Assembly (NCBI GenBank): GCA_038209365.1
Contig: JBBQXS010000019.1
Location: forward strand, 7,157-71,156
Direction of reading: 5' to 3'
Length of the DNA: 64,000 bases
DNA from: DASQHW01 sp038209365
GTDB lineage: Bacteria > Actinomycetota > Acidimicrobiia > IMCC26256 > PALSA-610
Both the position numbers and the translations under genes were made by a program. Below are positions 8,252 through 19,394 of the stretch, piece by piece (the stretch's first letter is position 1; every line of letters starts with the position of its first letter). The notes under the pieces are model-generated. The model was not told where the DNA came from. It ran no database searches and saw only the letters and a program-made list of their open reading frames with translations.

Positions 8252-9825
8252 CACGCACCGGCTGCGTGTGGTGCCCCGACTGGCCGGTCATTGCCGCGCG
8301 CCGGCGAGACGAGGCCCTGCGCGACGTTCCGGTCGTCGTGCGTGAGCGCGTCGGGAGCCGCGATGTCGTGCGGGCGGCTTCGGATGAGGCGCGCGCCGAC
8401 GGTGTGACACGCGGGATGGGGCGACGGGAAGCCGAAGCCCGGTGCCCCGGTGTGGCGTGCGTCGATGCCGACCCGGCGAACGAAGCCCGGACGTTCGAGG
8501 TCGTGGCGCGCGCGGTCGAGACGTTCACTCCGCGAGTCGTGCTCGAGCGGCCGGGACGCTGTGACTTCCCGACCCGCGGTCCGGCCCGGTACTTCGGCGG
8601 TGACGAGCCGCTCGCCCGAAAGGCCCGTGACTTGATCGCCGATGCGCTGGGTCCCGACGGCACCGACGTGCGGGTCGGGATCGCCGATGGCGTGTTCACC
8701 GCGCGCCTGGCAGCTCGGAGGCAATGTGTCGTACCCGCGGGAGGATCGGCCGCGTTCCTCGCGGCGTGGCCGGTGTCGACGCTCGACGACGACGAGCTCG
8801 CGAGCTTGTTGATGCGGCTCGGCCTGCGCACGCTCGGCGCCGTTGCCGCGCTCGCGCCCGACGTGGTGTTGGCGCGCTTCGGCGCGCAAGGGCGTCGGTT
8901 CCACGAGCTCGCCCGCGGCATCGATGCCGGACCACCCGTGCTCGTCGCTCCACCGCCCGATCTCGTCGAGCACAGCGAGCTCGACCCACCGGCCGAACGC
9001 GTGGACATCGCTGCGTTCGCGGCGAAAGAGCTTGCCGACCGATTGTGCGCGCGCCTCGCAGACCGCGGGCTGGCGTGCACGCGCGTGATGATCCAGGCCG
9101 AGACCGAGCACGGCGAACGGCTCGCGCGCTGCTGGCGTCATGACGGGGGACTTTCCGCGCTCACACCCGGCGCGCTCGCCGAACGGGTCCGCTGGCAACT
9201 CGACGGATGGGTCACCACCGGTGCCACGACTGCGGGGATCACGCTGCTCACGCTCGTCCCCGACGAAGTCGTGCCGGCCGATGGGCGCCAGCTCGGCTTC
9301 TGGGGTGGCGACCAGGCGGCGCACGACCGCGCCGACCGCGCGCTCGCGCGCGTGCAGGGGATGCTCGGCTATGACGCCGTCGTCACTGCGGTCGTGCAAG
9401 GTGGACGCACACCCGCCGAGCAAGTGCGATGGGTGCCGTGGAGTGAGCCGCGCGAACCGGAACGTCCGCTCCACGTCGGAACGGAGACGGCGGCATGGCC
9501 GGGCGCGCTCCCGCCGCCGTTTCCGGCTCGGGTGTTCGATCCGCCGATCCCCGCCCAGCTCACCGACATCGACGGCAGGCCCGTCACGATTTCCGGGCGC
9601 GGCGAGCAACAACACGCGCCCGCGTGCGTCCGCAGTCGTGTCGTCGAAGGCGCCGTGCGCGCGTGGGCCGGTCCGTGGGCGCATGACGTGCGGTGGTGGG
9701 ACCCACGCACCCATCGTCGCTGTGCGCATTACCAATTGCTCGTCGACGATTCAAAAGGACGTCAGGTTGCGTGCCTGGCGGTCGTCGAACACGGCCGGGC
9801 CGCGATCGAAGCCCTTTACGACTAG
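8248..9825 (+). CDS. imuB: ImuB, catalytically inactive Y-family polymerase homologue
   Basis: ImuB is a DinB-like protein without polymerase activity that binds the beta clamp and bridges ImuA and DnaE2 during damage-induced mutagenesis. This 525-residue protein begins with a Y-family palm (GCVWCPDWPV...) but lacks the SIDE-type acidic cluster, since the equivalent stretch reads ERPGRCDFPTRG. A beta-clamp motif, QLGFWGG, is at residues 348-354, matching the QLPLWG-type motif of mycobacterial ImuB. An HhH-like region (LMRLGLRTLGAVAALAPDVV) and a C-terminal ImuB-specific part with DVRWWDPRTHRRCAHYQLLVD follow. It is coupled to imuA by a 4-base overlap. Confidence 0.93.
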   Translation: MTRTGCVWCPDWPVIAARRRDEALRDVPVVVRERVGSRDVVRAASDEARADGVTRGMGRREAEARCPGVACVDADPANEARTFEVVARAVETFTPRVVLERPGRCDFPTRGPARYFGGDEPLARKARDLIADALGPDGTDVRVGIADGVFTARLAARRQCVVPAGGSAAFLAAWPVSTLDDDELASLLMRLGLRTLGAVAALAPDVVLARFGAQGRRFHELARGIDAGPPVLVAPPPDLVEHSELDPPAERVDIAAFAAKELADRLCARLADRGLACTRVMIQAETEHGERLARCWRHDGGLSALTPGALAERVRWQLDGWVTTGATTAGITLLTLVPDEVVPADGRQLGFWGGDQAAHDRADRALARVQGMLGYDAVVTAVVQGGRTPAEQVRWVPWSEPREPERPLHVGTETAAWPGALPPPFPARVFDPPIPAQLTDIDGRPVTISGRGEQQHAPACVRSRVVEGAVRAWAGPWAHDVRWWDPRTHRRCAHYQLLVDDSKGRQVACLAVVEHGRAAIEALYD

Positions 9826-10685
9826 CGACCGAGTGCGGCGAGCACCGCGTTGGCCATGCCTTGTTCACCTGCGGCGTTCGGGTGCACGGGCGCAGCCGGT
9901 TGGTTCGGCACCACGGGCTCGATCCACCGGTTGATCGTGAGCGGCTGGCACGCGTCATGTCCGATGCTCGGCGTGTAGGTGTCGACATACGTCGCGTGAT
10001 TCGCGGCGGCCGTGCTCGCGAGCATTCCGTTCAAGGCTTTCTCGATGCCGCGCAGGTAAGGCACGTCGTCGGGCGCGAGCGGCATCTGTGGCCAGCAGCC
10101 GTTGCCGGTGTCGGGGAAGATCGCCGGATAGCCGACCACGTAGATCTTCGCCGCCGACGAGCGCGCCTTGATGCCCTTCAACACCGCCGCGACCTTGGGC
10201 GCGGTGTCGGCGATGCGCTGGCGCAGCTCGTCGTGACCGTTGACGACATAGCGGTCCTGGCACGGATGACCGGTCGGCGTCGGGCTCGCGCAGTCCTCGA
10301 AGATCGAGACGAAGCCGATGTCATTGCCGCTGATGCCGAGCGTCACGAGCCGGGTGTTGCCGTCGAGCCGGTTGAACTGCGGCGGGTTGTCCGGGCCGAC
10401 GTCCATGGCTTGGGTCCCGGTCATGTCCTTCGTCTGCGCCCCGCTGCAACTCGCGTCGCGGAACTCCGTCGGGCGGACCGTCGGCGCGATCAGGTGCGGG
10501 TAGTTGTGGTCGGAGCGGTAGCACTGACCGGCCGCGGGGTCCTGGTTCGGGATCGCCGGGCCCGACGTGTACGAGTCGCCCAGCGCGACGTAGGCACCGC
10601 GAATCGCTGTCGCGGCGCCGGCCGAGGGGAGCATCAGCGCGAGCAGACCGAGGGCGACCGCGAGCACGACCAGGATTTTGCGCAT
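9822..10685 (-). CDS. secreted SGNH/GDSL-family hydrolase
   Basis: A 287-residue exported esterase/lipase-like hydrolase. An N-terminal signal peptide (MRKILVVLAVALGLLALM, then SAGA) leads into block I ALGDSYTSG with the catalytic Ser, block III GISGNDIGF, and block V PVHPNAAGEQGM with the catalytic His. Several Cys pairs (CYRSD, CSGA, CASPTPTGHPC, CWPQ, CQPL) suggest disulfides, as in the Streptomyces extracellular SGNH esterases. It sits between imuB and dnaE2 on the opposite strand; its stop overlaps imuB by 4 bases and its start faces dnaE2 across an SOS box. Its substrate is unknown. Confidence 0.9.
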   Translation of the reverse strand: MRKILVVLAVALGLLALMLPSAGAATAIRGAYVALGDSYTSGPAIPNQDPAAGQCYRSDHNYPHLIAPTVRPTEFRDASCSGAQTKDMTGTQAMDVGPDNPPQFNRLDGNTRLVTLGISGNDIGFVSIFEDCASPTPTGHPCQDRYVVNGHDELRQRIADTAPKVAAVLKGIKARSSAAKIYVVGYPAIFPDTGNGCWPQMPLAPDDVPYLRGIEKALNGMLASTAAANHATYVDTYTPSIGHDACQPLTINRWIEPVVPNQPAAPVHPNAAGEQGMANAVLAALGR

Positions 10686-10741
10686 GCAGACATGTTCCCG
10701 GCGAGCCCGTTCACAAACCTACGAGCGGCGTCTTGTGTACC

Positions 10742-10753
10742 GAACATGTGTTC
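10742..10753. promoter_or_regulatory. LexA/SOS box upstream of dnaE2
   Basis: The 12-mer GAACATGTGTTC fits GAAC-N4-GTTC exactly and is nearly a full palindrome. It lies 34 bases before the dnaE2 GTG start and 56 bases before the divergent SGNH hydrolase start, so LexA bound here could affect both promoters. Confidence 0.9.
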
Positions 10754-10787
10754 GATACGGTCGTTGATCTTCGGAGGAGGAGCCGGC

Positions 10788-14129
<3,342 letters not shown>

Positions 14130-14134
14130 AGCCA

Positions 14135-14183
14135 GTTCTTGCGACGTTTGACGCCACATAGTGTCGCTGCATGTCGCAAGAAC
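14135..14183. repeat. inverted repeat enclosing the start of the MSOX-like gene
   Basis: Arms 14135-14145 (GTTCTTGCGAC) and 14173-14183 are perfect 11-bp complements separated by 27 bases. The right arm begins inside the ATG of the following gene, so in mRNA the start codon region would be paired. It begins 6 bases after the dnaE2 stop. It could be a dnaE2 3' hairpin, a translational control structure, or a dyad operator. Confidence 0.75.
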
Positions 14184-15208
14184 CTCGTCGAGAGCGGACC
14201 GAAGTCGTCGTGATCGGCGGCGGGCTGCTCGGCCTCTCGGCGGCTCGTGCGTTGCGAGCGCGCGGGCGGGACGTGCTGGTGCTGGAGCGCGAGACCATCG
14301 GTCACGCCCGTGGCGGATCCAAGGGCGCATCGCGCATCTTCCGCCTCGGCTATGTCGACCCGCGTGACGTGCGGATGGCGATGAATGCGCGGCCACTGTG
14401 GAGGGAGCTCGAAGCGGAGACGGGCTGCCATCTGCTGGAAACGACCGGCCAGCTGACGTTCGGCGCAGGAATGGACGCGCTCCGGCGCTCGATGACCGAC
14501 GCCGGTGCGCCGGTACGAGCGATAGCGGCCGCCGAGGTGCACGAGAGGTTCCCCGATCTCGCGGTGCCCGGCGATGCGCTCTTCGAGCCCGAATCGGCGG
14601 TGATCGACGCGGCCGCGACACTCGCGGTGCTCCGGCGCGCGGTCGACGACGTCATCCGTGAGCACATGGCGGTCACGGACATCGTCGACGACGGCCGGCG
14701 CGTGCGCGTCACGACGGAAGGTGGCGACGTCGAGGCCGACGTCGCGGTCGTGTGCCCGGGACCGTGGTCCGGGAAACTCCTCGCGCTCGAGACGTTCGCG
14801 ACGCTCGAACATGTTGCGTACTTCCGTCACCGCGAGAGCGAGCGCCCGCCGCTGCCCATCTTCGTCGAGTTCGCCGATCCCGCGGTGTACGGATTGCCCA
14901 CGCCGGCGATGGGCGCGTGCAAGCTCGCGCTGCATCACGCGGGTCCCGTGGTCGATCCCGATCGCACGAGCATGGATCCGCAGCCTGAGCATGTCGACGC
15001 AATCGTTCGGGCCGCGGCCCGGCTGCTGCCGGCCTTCGATCCCACACCGGTGCACGTCGAGACGTGCATGTACGACAACACGACGAGCGAGGAATTCGTG
15101 CTCGAGCGCCGTGGGCGAGTCGTCGTCGGTGCAGGAACGTCGGGCCACGGCTTCAAGTTCGGGCCACTGCTCGGCGAGCGTCTCGCCGACCTCGCCACGA
15201 CCACCTGA
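14171..15208 (+). CDS. FAD-dependent oxidoreductase of the monomeric sarcosine oxidase family
   Basis: A DAO-fold flavoprotein (345 aa, slightly short for the 370-390 usual). It begins with the dinucleotide-binding VVVIGGGLLGLSAARAL, then GGSKGASRIFRLGY, the counterpart of the GS-H-GxxR stretch in sarcosine and N-methyltryptophan oxidases. KLALHH and a C-terminal ETCMYDNTTSEEFVLER with HGFKFGP match the region where MSOX attaches FAD covalently through Cys. It therefore likely oxidises a secondary amine or N-methyl amino acid to imine and H2O2; the substrate is not deducible. The ATG lies within an inverted repeat. Confidence 0.85.
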   Translation: MSQEPRRERTEVVVIGGGLLGLSAARALRARGRDVLVLERETIGHARGGSKGASRIFRLGYVDPRDVRMAMNARPLWRELEAETGCHLLETTGQLTFGAGMDALRRSMTDAGAPVRAIAAAEVHERFPDLAVPGDALFEPESAVIDAAATLAVLRRAVDDVIREHMAVTDIVDDGRRVRVTTEGGDVEADVAVVCPGPWSGKLLALETFATLEHVAYFRHRESERPPLPIFVEFADPAVYGLPTPAMGACKLALHHAGPVVDPDRTSMDPQPEHVDAIVRAAARLLPAFDPTPVHVETCMYDNTTSEEFVLERRGRVVVGAGTSGHGFKFGPLLGERLADLATTT

Positions 15209-15209
15209 C

Positions 15210-15452
15210 GTGTCGATCGTTCGCGCCGTCCTCTTCGCAATCGGCTACCCGGTCGCCATCGTCGTCATCGTTCGGTTCGTGCCGGTGGTGCGCCAGCAGC
15301 GGCTCCGCTGGTTCGCCGCACACGAGATCGCGGTGTTGATGATCGTCACCGGTTGGGCCACCGACGGGAAGTGGCAGGCGGTCGCCATCAACGCCACGTG
15401 GCTCGTTGCCGCCGCCGTCTGGTATCTCGGCGCGGCGAGACGCGCGGCCTAG
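15210..15452 (+). CDS. small integral membrane protein
   Basis: An 80-residue protein with about three hydrophobic segments: residues ~5-25 (VLFAIGYPVAIVVIVRFV), ~38-52 (HEIAVLMIVTGWAT) and ~57-76 (AINATWLVAAAVWYLGAA), with basic residues in the first loop. The GTG start directly follows the MSOX-like stop (1-base gap), so the two are probably co-translated. No family is recognised. Small three-helix proteins of this kind recur in actinobacterial genomes, and phage origin is also possible. Function unknown. Confidence 0.65.
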   Translation: MSIVRAVLFAIGYPVAIVVIVRFVPVVRQQRLRWFAAHEIAVLMIVTGWATDGKWQAVAINATWLVAAAVWYLGAARRAA

Positions 15453-15495
15453 GGCGGCTGCGGGCGCGCCGGCTGAGCGCGCGAGACTCCGGGGC

Positions 15496-16614
15496 ATGAC
15501 CGCAACGATCGGGCCCTGTATCTCCGCCGACTCCCACGTGACGGAGCCGCCCGGCACGTACATCGACCGGATCGATCCGAAATTTCGCGACCGCGCGCCC
15601 CGCATCCACCACCACGACACGCTGGGCGACGTGATGCTGATCGACAACGGCAAGAGCCTCGTGCCGTTCTGGCTGGTCGCGGCCGCCGGGCGTCCCACCG
15701 AGGAGGTACGTCTCGACAGTCACAAGCGCTGGGAGGACTTGTGGCGTGGGGGATGGGATCCCGTTGCCCGCCTGGGAGACCAGGACATCGACGGCGTCGT
15801 CGCCGAGGTGATCTACCCGTCGGTTGGCATGTTGCTGTGCAACCTCCGCGACGTCGACTACCAGCGCGCGTGCTTCCAGGCATACAACCTGTGGATCTCG
15901 GAGTTCTGCGCGACATCACCCGAGCGCTTGATCGGCATCGGCCAAACCGCGCTGCGCACGCCCGAGGAAGGAGTGCGTGACCTCGAGGAGATGAAGTCAC
16001 TCGGGTTACGCGGCGTCATGCTCCCCGGCGTACCGCCCGAGAAGGACTACGACCACCCGATGTACGACGAGCTGTGGGACGCGATCGTCGACCTCGGCCT
16101 GCCGCCGTCGTTCCACATCCTCACGAGCCGCAGCGACACACCGGGCGCGGATCACGTGCGCGGTCCGAAGCTCAACAGCTTCATGTCGATCGTGCGCGGC
16201 AACCAGGACATCATCGGCACGCTGATCTTCGGCGCGGTGTTCGATCGCCACCCCGATCTGCGCGTGGTCTGTGTGGAGGCCGATGCCGGTTGGGCTCCGC
16301 ACTGGATGTACCGAGCGGACCACGGGTACGACCGCCATCGCAACTGGTTGACCGCGGGGGAGCTGACGCGCCGCCCGAGCGAGTGGTTCTGGGGCAACGT
16401 GTACACGACGTTCCAGGACGACTGGGTCGCGTTCCGGCTCGCCGACATGATGAACGTCGAGCGGTTGATGTGGGCGAACGACTTCCCGCACAGCGATGCC
16501 ACGTGGCCCAACAGCCAGAAGCTGCTCGCCGAGCACGCCCGCCATCTCGACGACCACGCCCGCGGCCGGATCCTGCACGACAACGTCGCCGAGCTCTACG
16601 GCCTCAGCGTCTGA
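15496..16614 (+). CDS. amidohydrolase-2 family metal-dependent hydrolase
   Basis: A 372-residue TIM-barrel hydrolase of the amidohydrolase-related (PF04909) type, which includes decarboxylases and lactonases acting on aromatic or acyl compounds. The N-terminal ISADSHVTEPPGTY corresponds to the metal-binding DxH strand, here in the DSHV variant. Central PPSFHIL and C-terminal MWANDFPHSDATWPNS match the His and Asp ligands of the family. Actinobacterial relatives are often found in steroid and lipid catabolism regions, but the substrate cannot be read from sequence. It is convergent with the zinc peptidase gene, 15 bases away. Confidence 0.85.
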   Translation: MTATIGPCISADSHVTEPPGTYIDRIDPKFRDRAPRIHHHDTLGDVMLIDNGKSLVPFWLVAAAGRPTEEVRLDSHKRWEDLWRGGWDPVARLGDQDIDGVVAEVIYPSVGMLLCNLRDVDYQRACFQAYNLWISEFCATSPERLIGIGQTALRTPEEGVRDLEEMKSLGLRGVMLPGVPPEKDYDHPMYDELWDAIVDLGLPPSFHILTSRSDTPGADHVRGPKLNSFMSIVRGNQDIIGTLIFGAVFDRHPDLRVVCVEADAGWAPHWMYRADHGYDRHRNWLTAGELTRRPSEWFWGNVYTTFQDDWVAFRLADMMNVERLMWANDFPHSDATWPNSQKLLAEHARHLDDHARGRILHDNVAELYGLSV

Positions 16615-16629
16615 GCCGTTCGCGCCGCG

Positions 16630-17481
16630 CTACAGCGCATCCGCGTTGAACGTGTCGCACCTCGGCGGTTCGCCGGTGTCGTAACCGGTGCGGAACCAGC
16701 GTTGGCGTTGCTCGGCCGTGCCGTGCGTGAACGCTTCGGGCGAGACGCGTCCCTGCGCCTGCTGTTGGATTCGGTCGTCGCCGACCGCCGCCGCCGCGTC
16801 GAGCCCGTCGGCGATGTCGCCGGCGGTGAGCTCTTCGATGAACTTGGTCTCGAGCGCATGGCGCGCCCAGACGCCCGCGTAGCAGTCGGCTTGGAGCTCG
16901 AGACGCACCGAGCCGCTCTGTGGACCCCGCCGATCGTTCCCCACGCGCTCGTCGGTACCTTCGATGTGCTGTACGTGGTGCCCGTACTCGTGCGCGATCA
17001 CGTATGCCTCCGCGAACGGCCCGCCGCGCGCCCCGAAGCGGGATTTCAGCTCTTCGAAGAACCCGAGGTCGATGTACACGGTCTCGTCGACGGGGCAGTA
17101 GAACGGCCCCACCGCCGAGCTCGCAGTGCCGCATCCGGTCGACACCTGTTGGGTGAACAGCTGGGTGTCCGCGTCGCGATACCTCGGTGTGGCCGTGTGC
17201 CAGTACTTCTGCACGCTGTTCACCACACCGACGATGCTGCAGTCCTGCCGCTGGTTCGCGTCCTCGCCGGTGCGGCAGTTCCTCGCGAGATCGTCGTTGC
17301 TGCCGCCGCCGAGGCCGAGCCCGCCGCTCCCGCCACCGCTGTTGAAGACGGTGAGCAACAAGAAGATGACGACGCCGACGATCCCACCACCCCCCACGAC
17401 GCCGCCAACCGGTCCGAGCGGCATTCCGCGCGCATCGCGCACCTGGCCGGAATCGAGTGAGGCACCACGACGGAATCTCAT
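16630..17481 (-). CDS. neutral zinc metallopeptidase (YpfJ-like)
   Basis: A 283-residue membrane-anchored metallopeptidase of the PF04228 family. One hydrophobic segment at residues ~28-47 (GGVVGGGGIVGVVIFLLLTVF) follows a basic N-terminus. The soluble domain is external and carries HEYGHHVQ (H164, E165, H168) and the downstream acidic helix LELQADCYAGVWA with the third ligand. Several Cys (C69, C81, C117, C129) may form disulfides. ATG at 17481 is chosen because it precedes the basic-hydrophobic anchor; longer forms read into the divergent gene. The physiological substrate is unknown for the family. Confidence 0.9.
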   Translation of the reverse strand: MRFRRGASLDSGQVRDARGMPLGPVGGVVGGGGIVGVVIFLLLTVFNSGGGSGGLGLGGGSNDDLARNCRTGEDANQRQDCSIVGVVNSVQKYWHTATPRYRDADTQLFTQQVSTGCGTASSAVGPFYCPVDETVYIDLGFFEELKSRFGARGGPFAEAYVIAHEYGHHVQHIEGTDERVGNDRRGPQSGSVRLELQADCYAGVWARHALETKFIEELTAGDIADGLDAAAAVGDDRIQQQAQGRVSPEAFTHGTAEQRQRWFRTGYDTGEPPRCDTFNADAL

Positions 17482-17539
17482 GCCCCTTGATTCCCGCGGC
17501 ACATCGTCTCGACACCTTCTACGTTCTACGCTGCGGGCC

Positions 17540-18025
17540 GTGGTCGAGCCGGTTGCCGATCGTCCCGACATGCCCGAGGGGTATCTCGCCGGGGCACCGT
17601 TGCCCTGGCGCTGGGCGGAGGAGCAGCTCGATCGCGCGCGCAACTACTGGATCACGACGATCGGGCCGCGGGGCCGCCCCCACGTGCGACCGGTCTGGGG
17701 CGTCTGGCTCGACGACAGCGTGCAGTTCAGCACCGGCGCGCGGCATGCCGCGAATCTCGCGCGCGATCCGCGCGTCACCGTGAACCTCGAGAGTGGTGAC
17801 GACTGTGTCATCCTCGAAGGACGGGGCGAAGCCGTGACCGGCGAACAGCAACGCCGGGCGTTCATCGACGCGTGCGGACCCAAGTACGCATGGTCGATGA
17901 CGCTCGAGTTCGTCGAGGTCTTGTACGTCGTGCGGCCGCGCGTCGTCCTCGGCTGGATCGCACGCGACATCGCGCACGAGTCCACGCTCTTCGGCGCGAC
18001 CGCGACCCGCTGGCGCTTCGCGTAG
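17540..18025 (+). CDS. PPOX-fold (pyridoxamine 5'-phosphate oxidase-like) protein
   Basis: A 161-residue flavin- or F420-binding split-barrel protein. The family signature is NYWITTIGPRGRPHVRPVWGVWLDD followed by FSTGARHAANLARDPRVTVNLE, the usual cofactor-phosphate site, and GRGEAVTG. Such proteins in actinobacteria reduce small molecules with F420H2 or bind flavin; the substrate cannot be assigned. The GTG at 17540 is preferred because it leaves a 58-base divergent region to the zinc peptidase; an earlier ATG (17480) would overlap that gene's start. Confidence 0.8.
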   Translation: MVEPVADRPDMPEGYLAGAPLPWRWAEEQLDRARNYWITTIGPRGRPHVRPVWGVWLDDSVQFSTGARHAANLARDPRVTVNLESGDDCVILEGRGEAVTGEQQRRAFIDACGPKYAWSMTLEFVEVLYVVRPRVVLGWIARDIAHESTLFGATATRWRFA

Positions 18026-18142
18026 CCAGGGAGCAGGTGTTCCTCGCGTGCATCGGCGCGCCCGGCCTGTGCCGCGCGCTAGTCTTCACGGGTTCCGGAC
18101 GAGTTCCGGGGGACCGCAGATGGCCGAACCGCCGAGTTCCAC

Positions 18143-19378
18143 ATGCTCCGCTTCCCGCGTCGTGTCGGCGCGCGTTTCGTCGCGCTCCTACGCGCGGACT
18201 TCGCGGGAGTCCGCGCCGGCTTCGTCGCGCTCCTGATCTCGACCGGCACCGGGCTCATCGCCGGCGTCACGCTCGGCAAGATCACGAACACCCTCGAGGA
18301 CCTGCCCGGCCTCATCATCTTGGTTCCCGCAGCCGTCGGCATGCGCGGCAACGTCTTCGGTGCCCTGGGCAGCCGCCTCGGGACGTCGGTCCTTGCCGGC
18401 ACGTTCCGCCTCTCCGCCCGCGTGGATACCGAGGTCGGTCAGAACCTCGCGTCGGCCGTGCTGCTGTCGATGAGCCTCGCCTTCCTGCTCGCGGTCTCGG
18501 CGAAGGGCTTTGCCGTTGCGTTCGGCGTCCACCACTCGATCTCGATCGCCGACTTCATCGTCGTCTCCGTCATCGGCGGGCTCATCCCCATCGTTGTCGT
18601 GATGGGGATCACCGTCGCCGTGGCGGCGATGAGCGTGCGTTACGACTGGGACCTCGACAACGTCGCGGCGCCGGTCGTGACCGCGGCGGCGGATTCGGTG
18701 ACGCTGCCCAGCCTCTTCCTCGCGACGGCACTCGTCGGCGTCGCCGGCGTCACCCCCGTACTCGGCGGGATCTGCGCGGTGGTGTGTCTCGGTGCTCTCG
18801 TGGCCGGATGGCGCGCACGTCTCCCGATACTGCGCCGCGTCGTACGGGAGTCGGTGCCGGTGCTTCTGCTCTCGGGCTTCATCAGCATGTTGGCCGGGTT
18901 GACGATCCAAGGCCGCTTGACGCCGCTGCTGCACAAGCCCGCGCTGCTGATCGTGATCCCGCCGCTGTTGTCGTTGTCGGGCTCGCTGCCGGGCATCCTG
19001 TCGGCGCGGCTCGCTTCCAAGCTGCATCTCGGTCTGGTCGAGGTGCGCCGCGGAATGTGGCGGGGGGTGGTCGAGGACATCGCCCTCGTCTACCTCCTCG
19101 CAACGTCGATCTTCCTGGTCCTCGGATGTGCGACCCAGGCGCTCGGCGCCGCGCTGAGCCTGTCGGGTCCCGGTTTCCTCCCGACGGTCGGGGTCGTGCT
19201 GCTCGCCGGGCTGCTGGCGACGACGTGGACGAACTTCGTCGGCTACTACGGTGCCGTTGCGACCTATCGCTACGGGCTCGATCCCGACAATTTCGGGATC
19301 CCGCTGGTGTCGGGAACGTCGGACCTGCTCGGCGCGGTCGCGCTTATCCTGTCCCTTGTCATCTTCGGGCTCACCTGA
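18143..19378 (+). CDS. MgtE/SLC41-like divalent cation permease (COG1824-type)
   Basis: A 411-residue membrane protein with about ten hydrophobic segments in two similar halves. Each half has an SLC41/MgtE-like motif: PAAVGMRGNVFGALGSRLGT in the first and PPLLSLSGSLPGILSARLAS in the second; DPDNFGIPLVSGTSDLLG matches the second conserved block. The cytosolic N-domain and CBS pair of classic MgtE are absent. It is followed after 16 bases by a PhoU/TrkA_C protein, the pairing known from archaea as COG1824 and COG3273. Transport of Mg2+ or another divalent cation is likely but unproven. Confidence 0.85.
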   Translation: MLRFPRRVGARFVALLRADFAGVRAGFVALLISTGTGLIAGVTLGKITNTLEDLPGLIILVPAAVGMRGNVFGALGSRLGTSVLAGTFRLSARVDTEVGQNLASAVLLSMSLAFLLAVSAKGFAVAFGVHHSISIADFIVVSVIGGLIPIVVVMGITVAVAAMSVRYDWDLDNVAAPVVTAAADSVTLPSLFLATALVGVAGVTPVLGGICAVVCLGALVAGWRARLPILRRVVRESVPVLLLSGFISMLAGLTIQGRLTPLLHKPALLIVIPPLLSLSGSLPGILSARLASKLHLGLVEVRRGMWRGVVEDIALVYLLATSIFLVLGCATQALGAALSLSGPGFLPTVGVVLLAGLLATTWTNFVGYYGAVATYRYGLDPDNFGIPLVSGTSDLLGAVALILSLVIFGLT

Positions 19379-19394
19379 GCCGAGCCGGCACTCC

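Noticed and set aside
7573..9735. 720-codon leftward frame opposite imuA and imuB
   Set aside because: The rightward imuAB frames carry conserved motifs, SOS control and coupled starts; the antisense frame is compositional.
10746..10787. Upstream ATG for dnaE2 inside the SOS box
   Set aside because: It lies within the operator and lacks a Shine-Dalgarno, whereas GTG 10788 has GGAGGAGG at good spacing and matches homologues.
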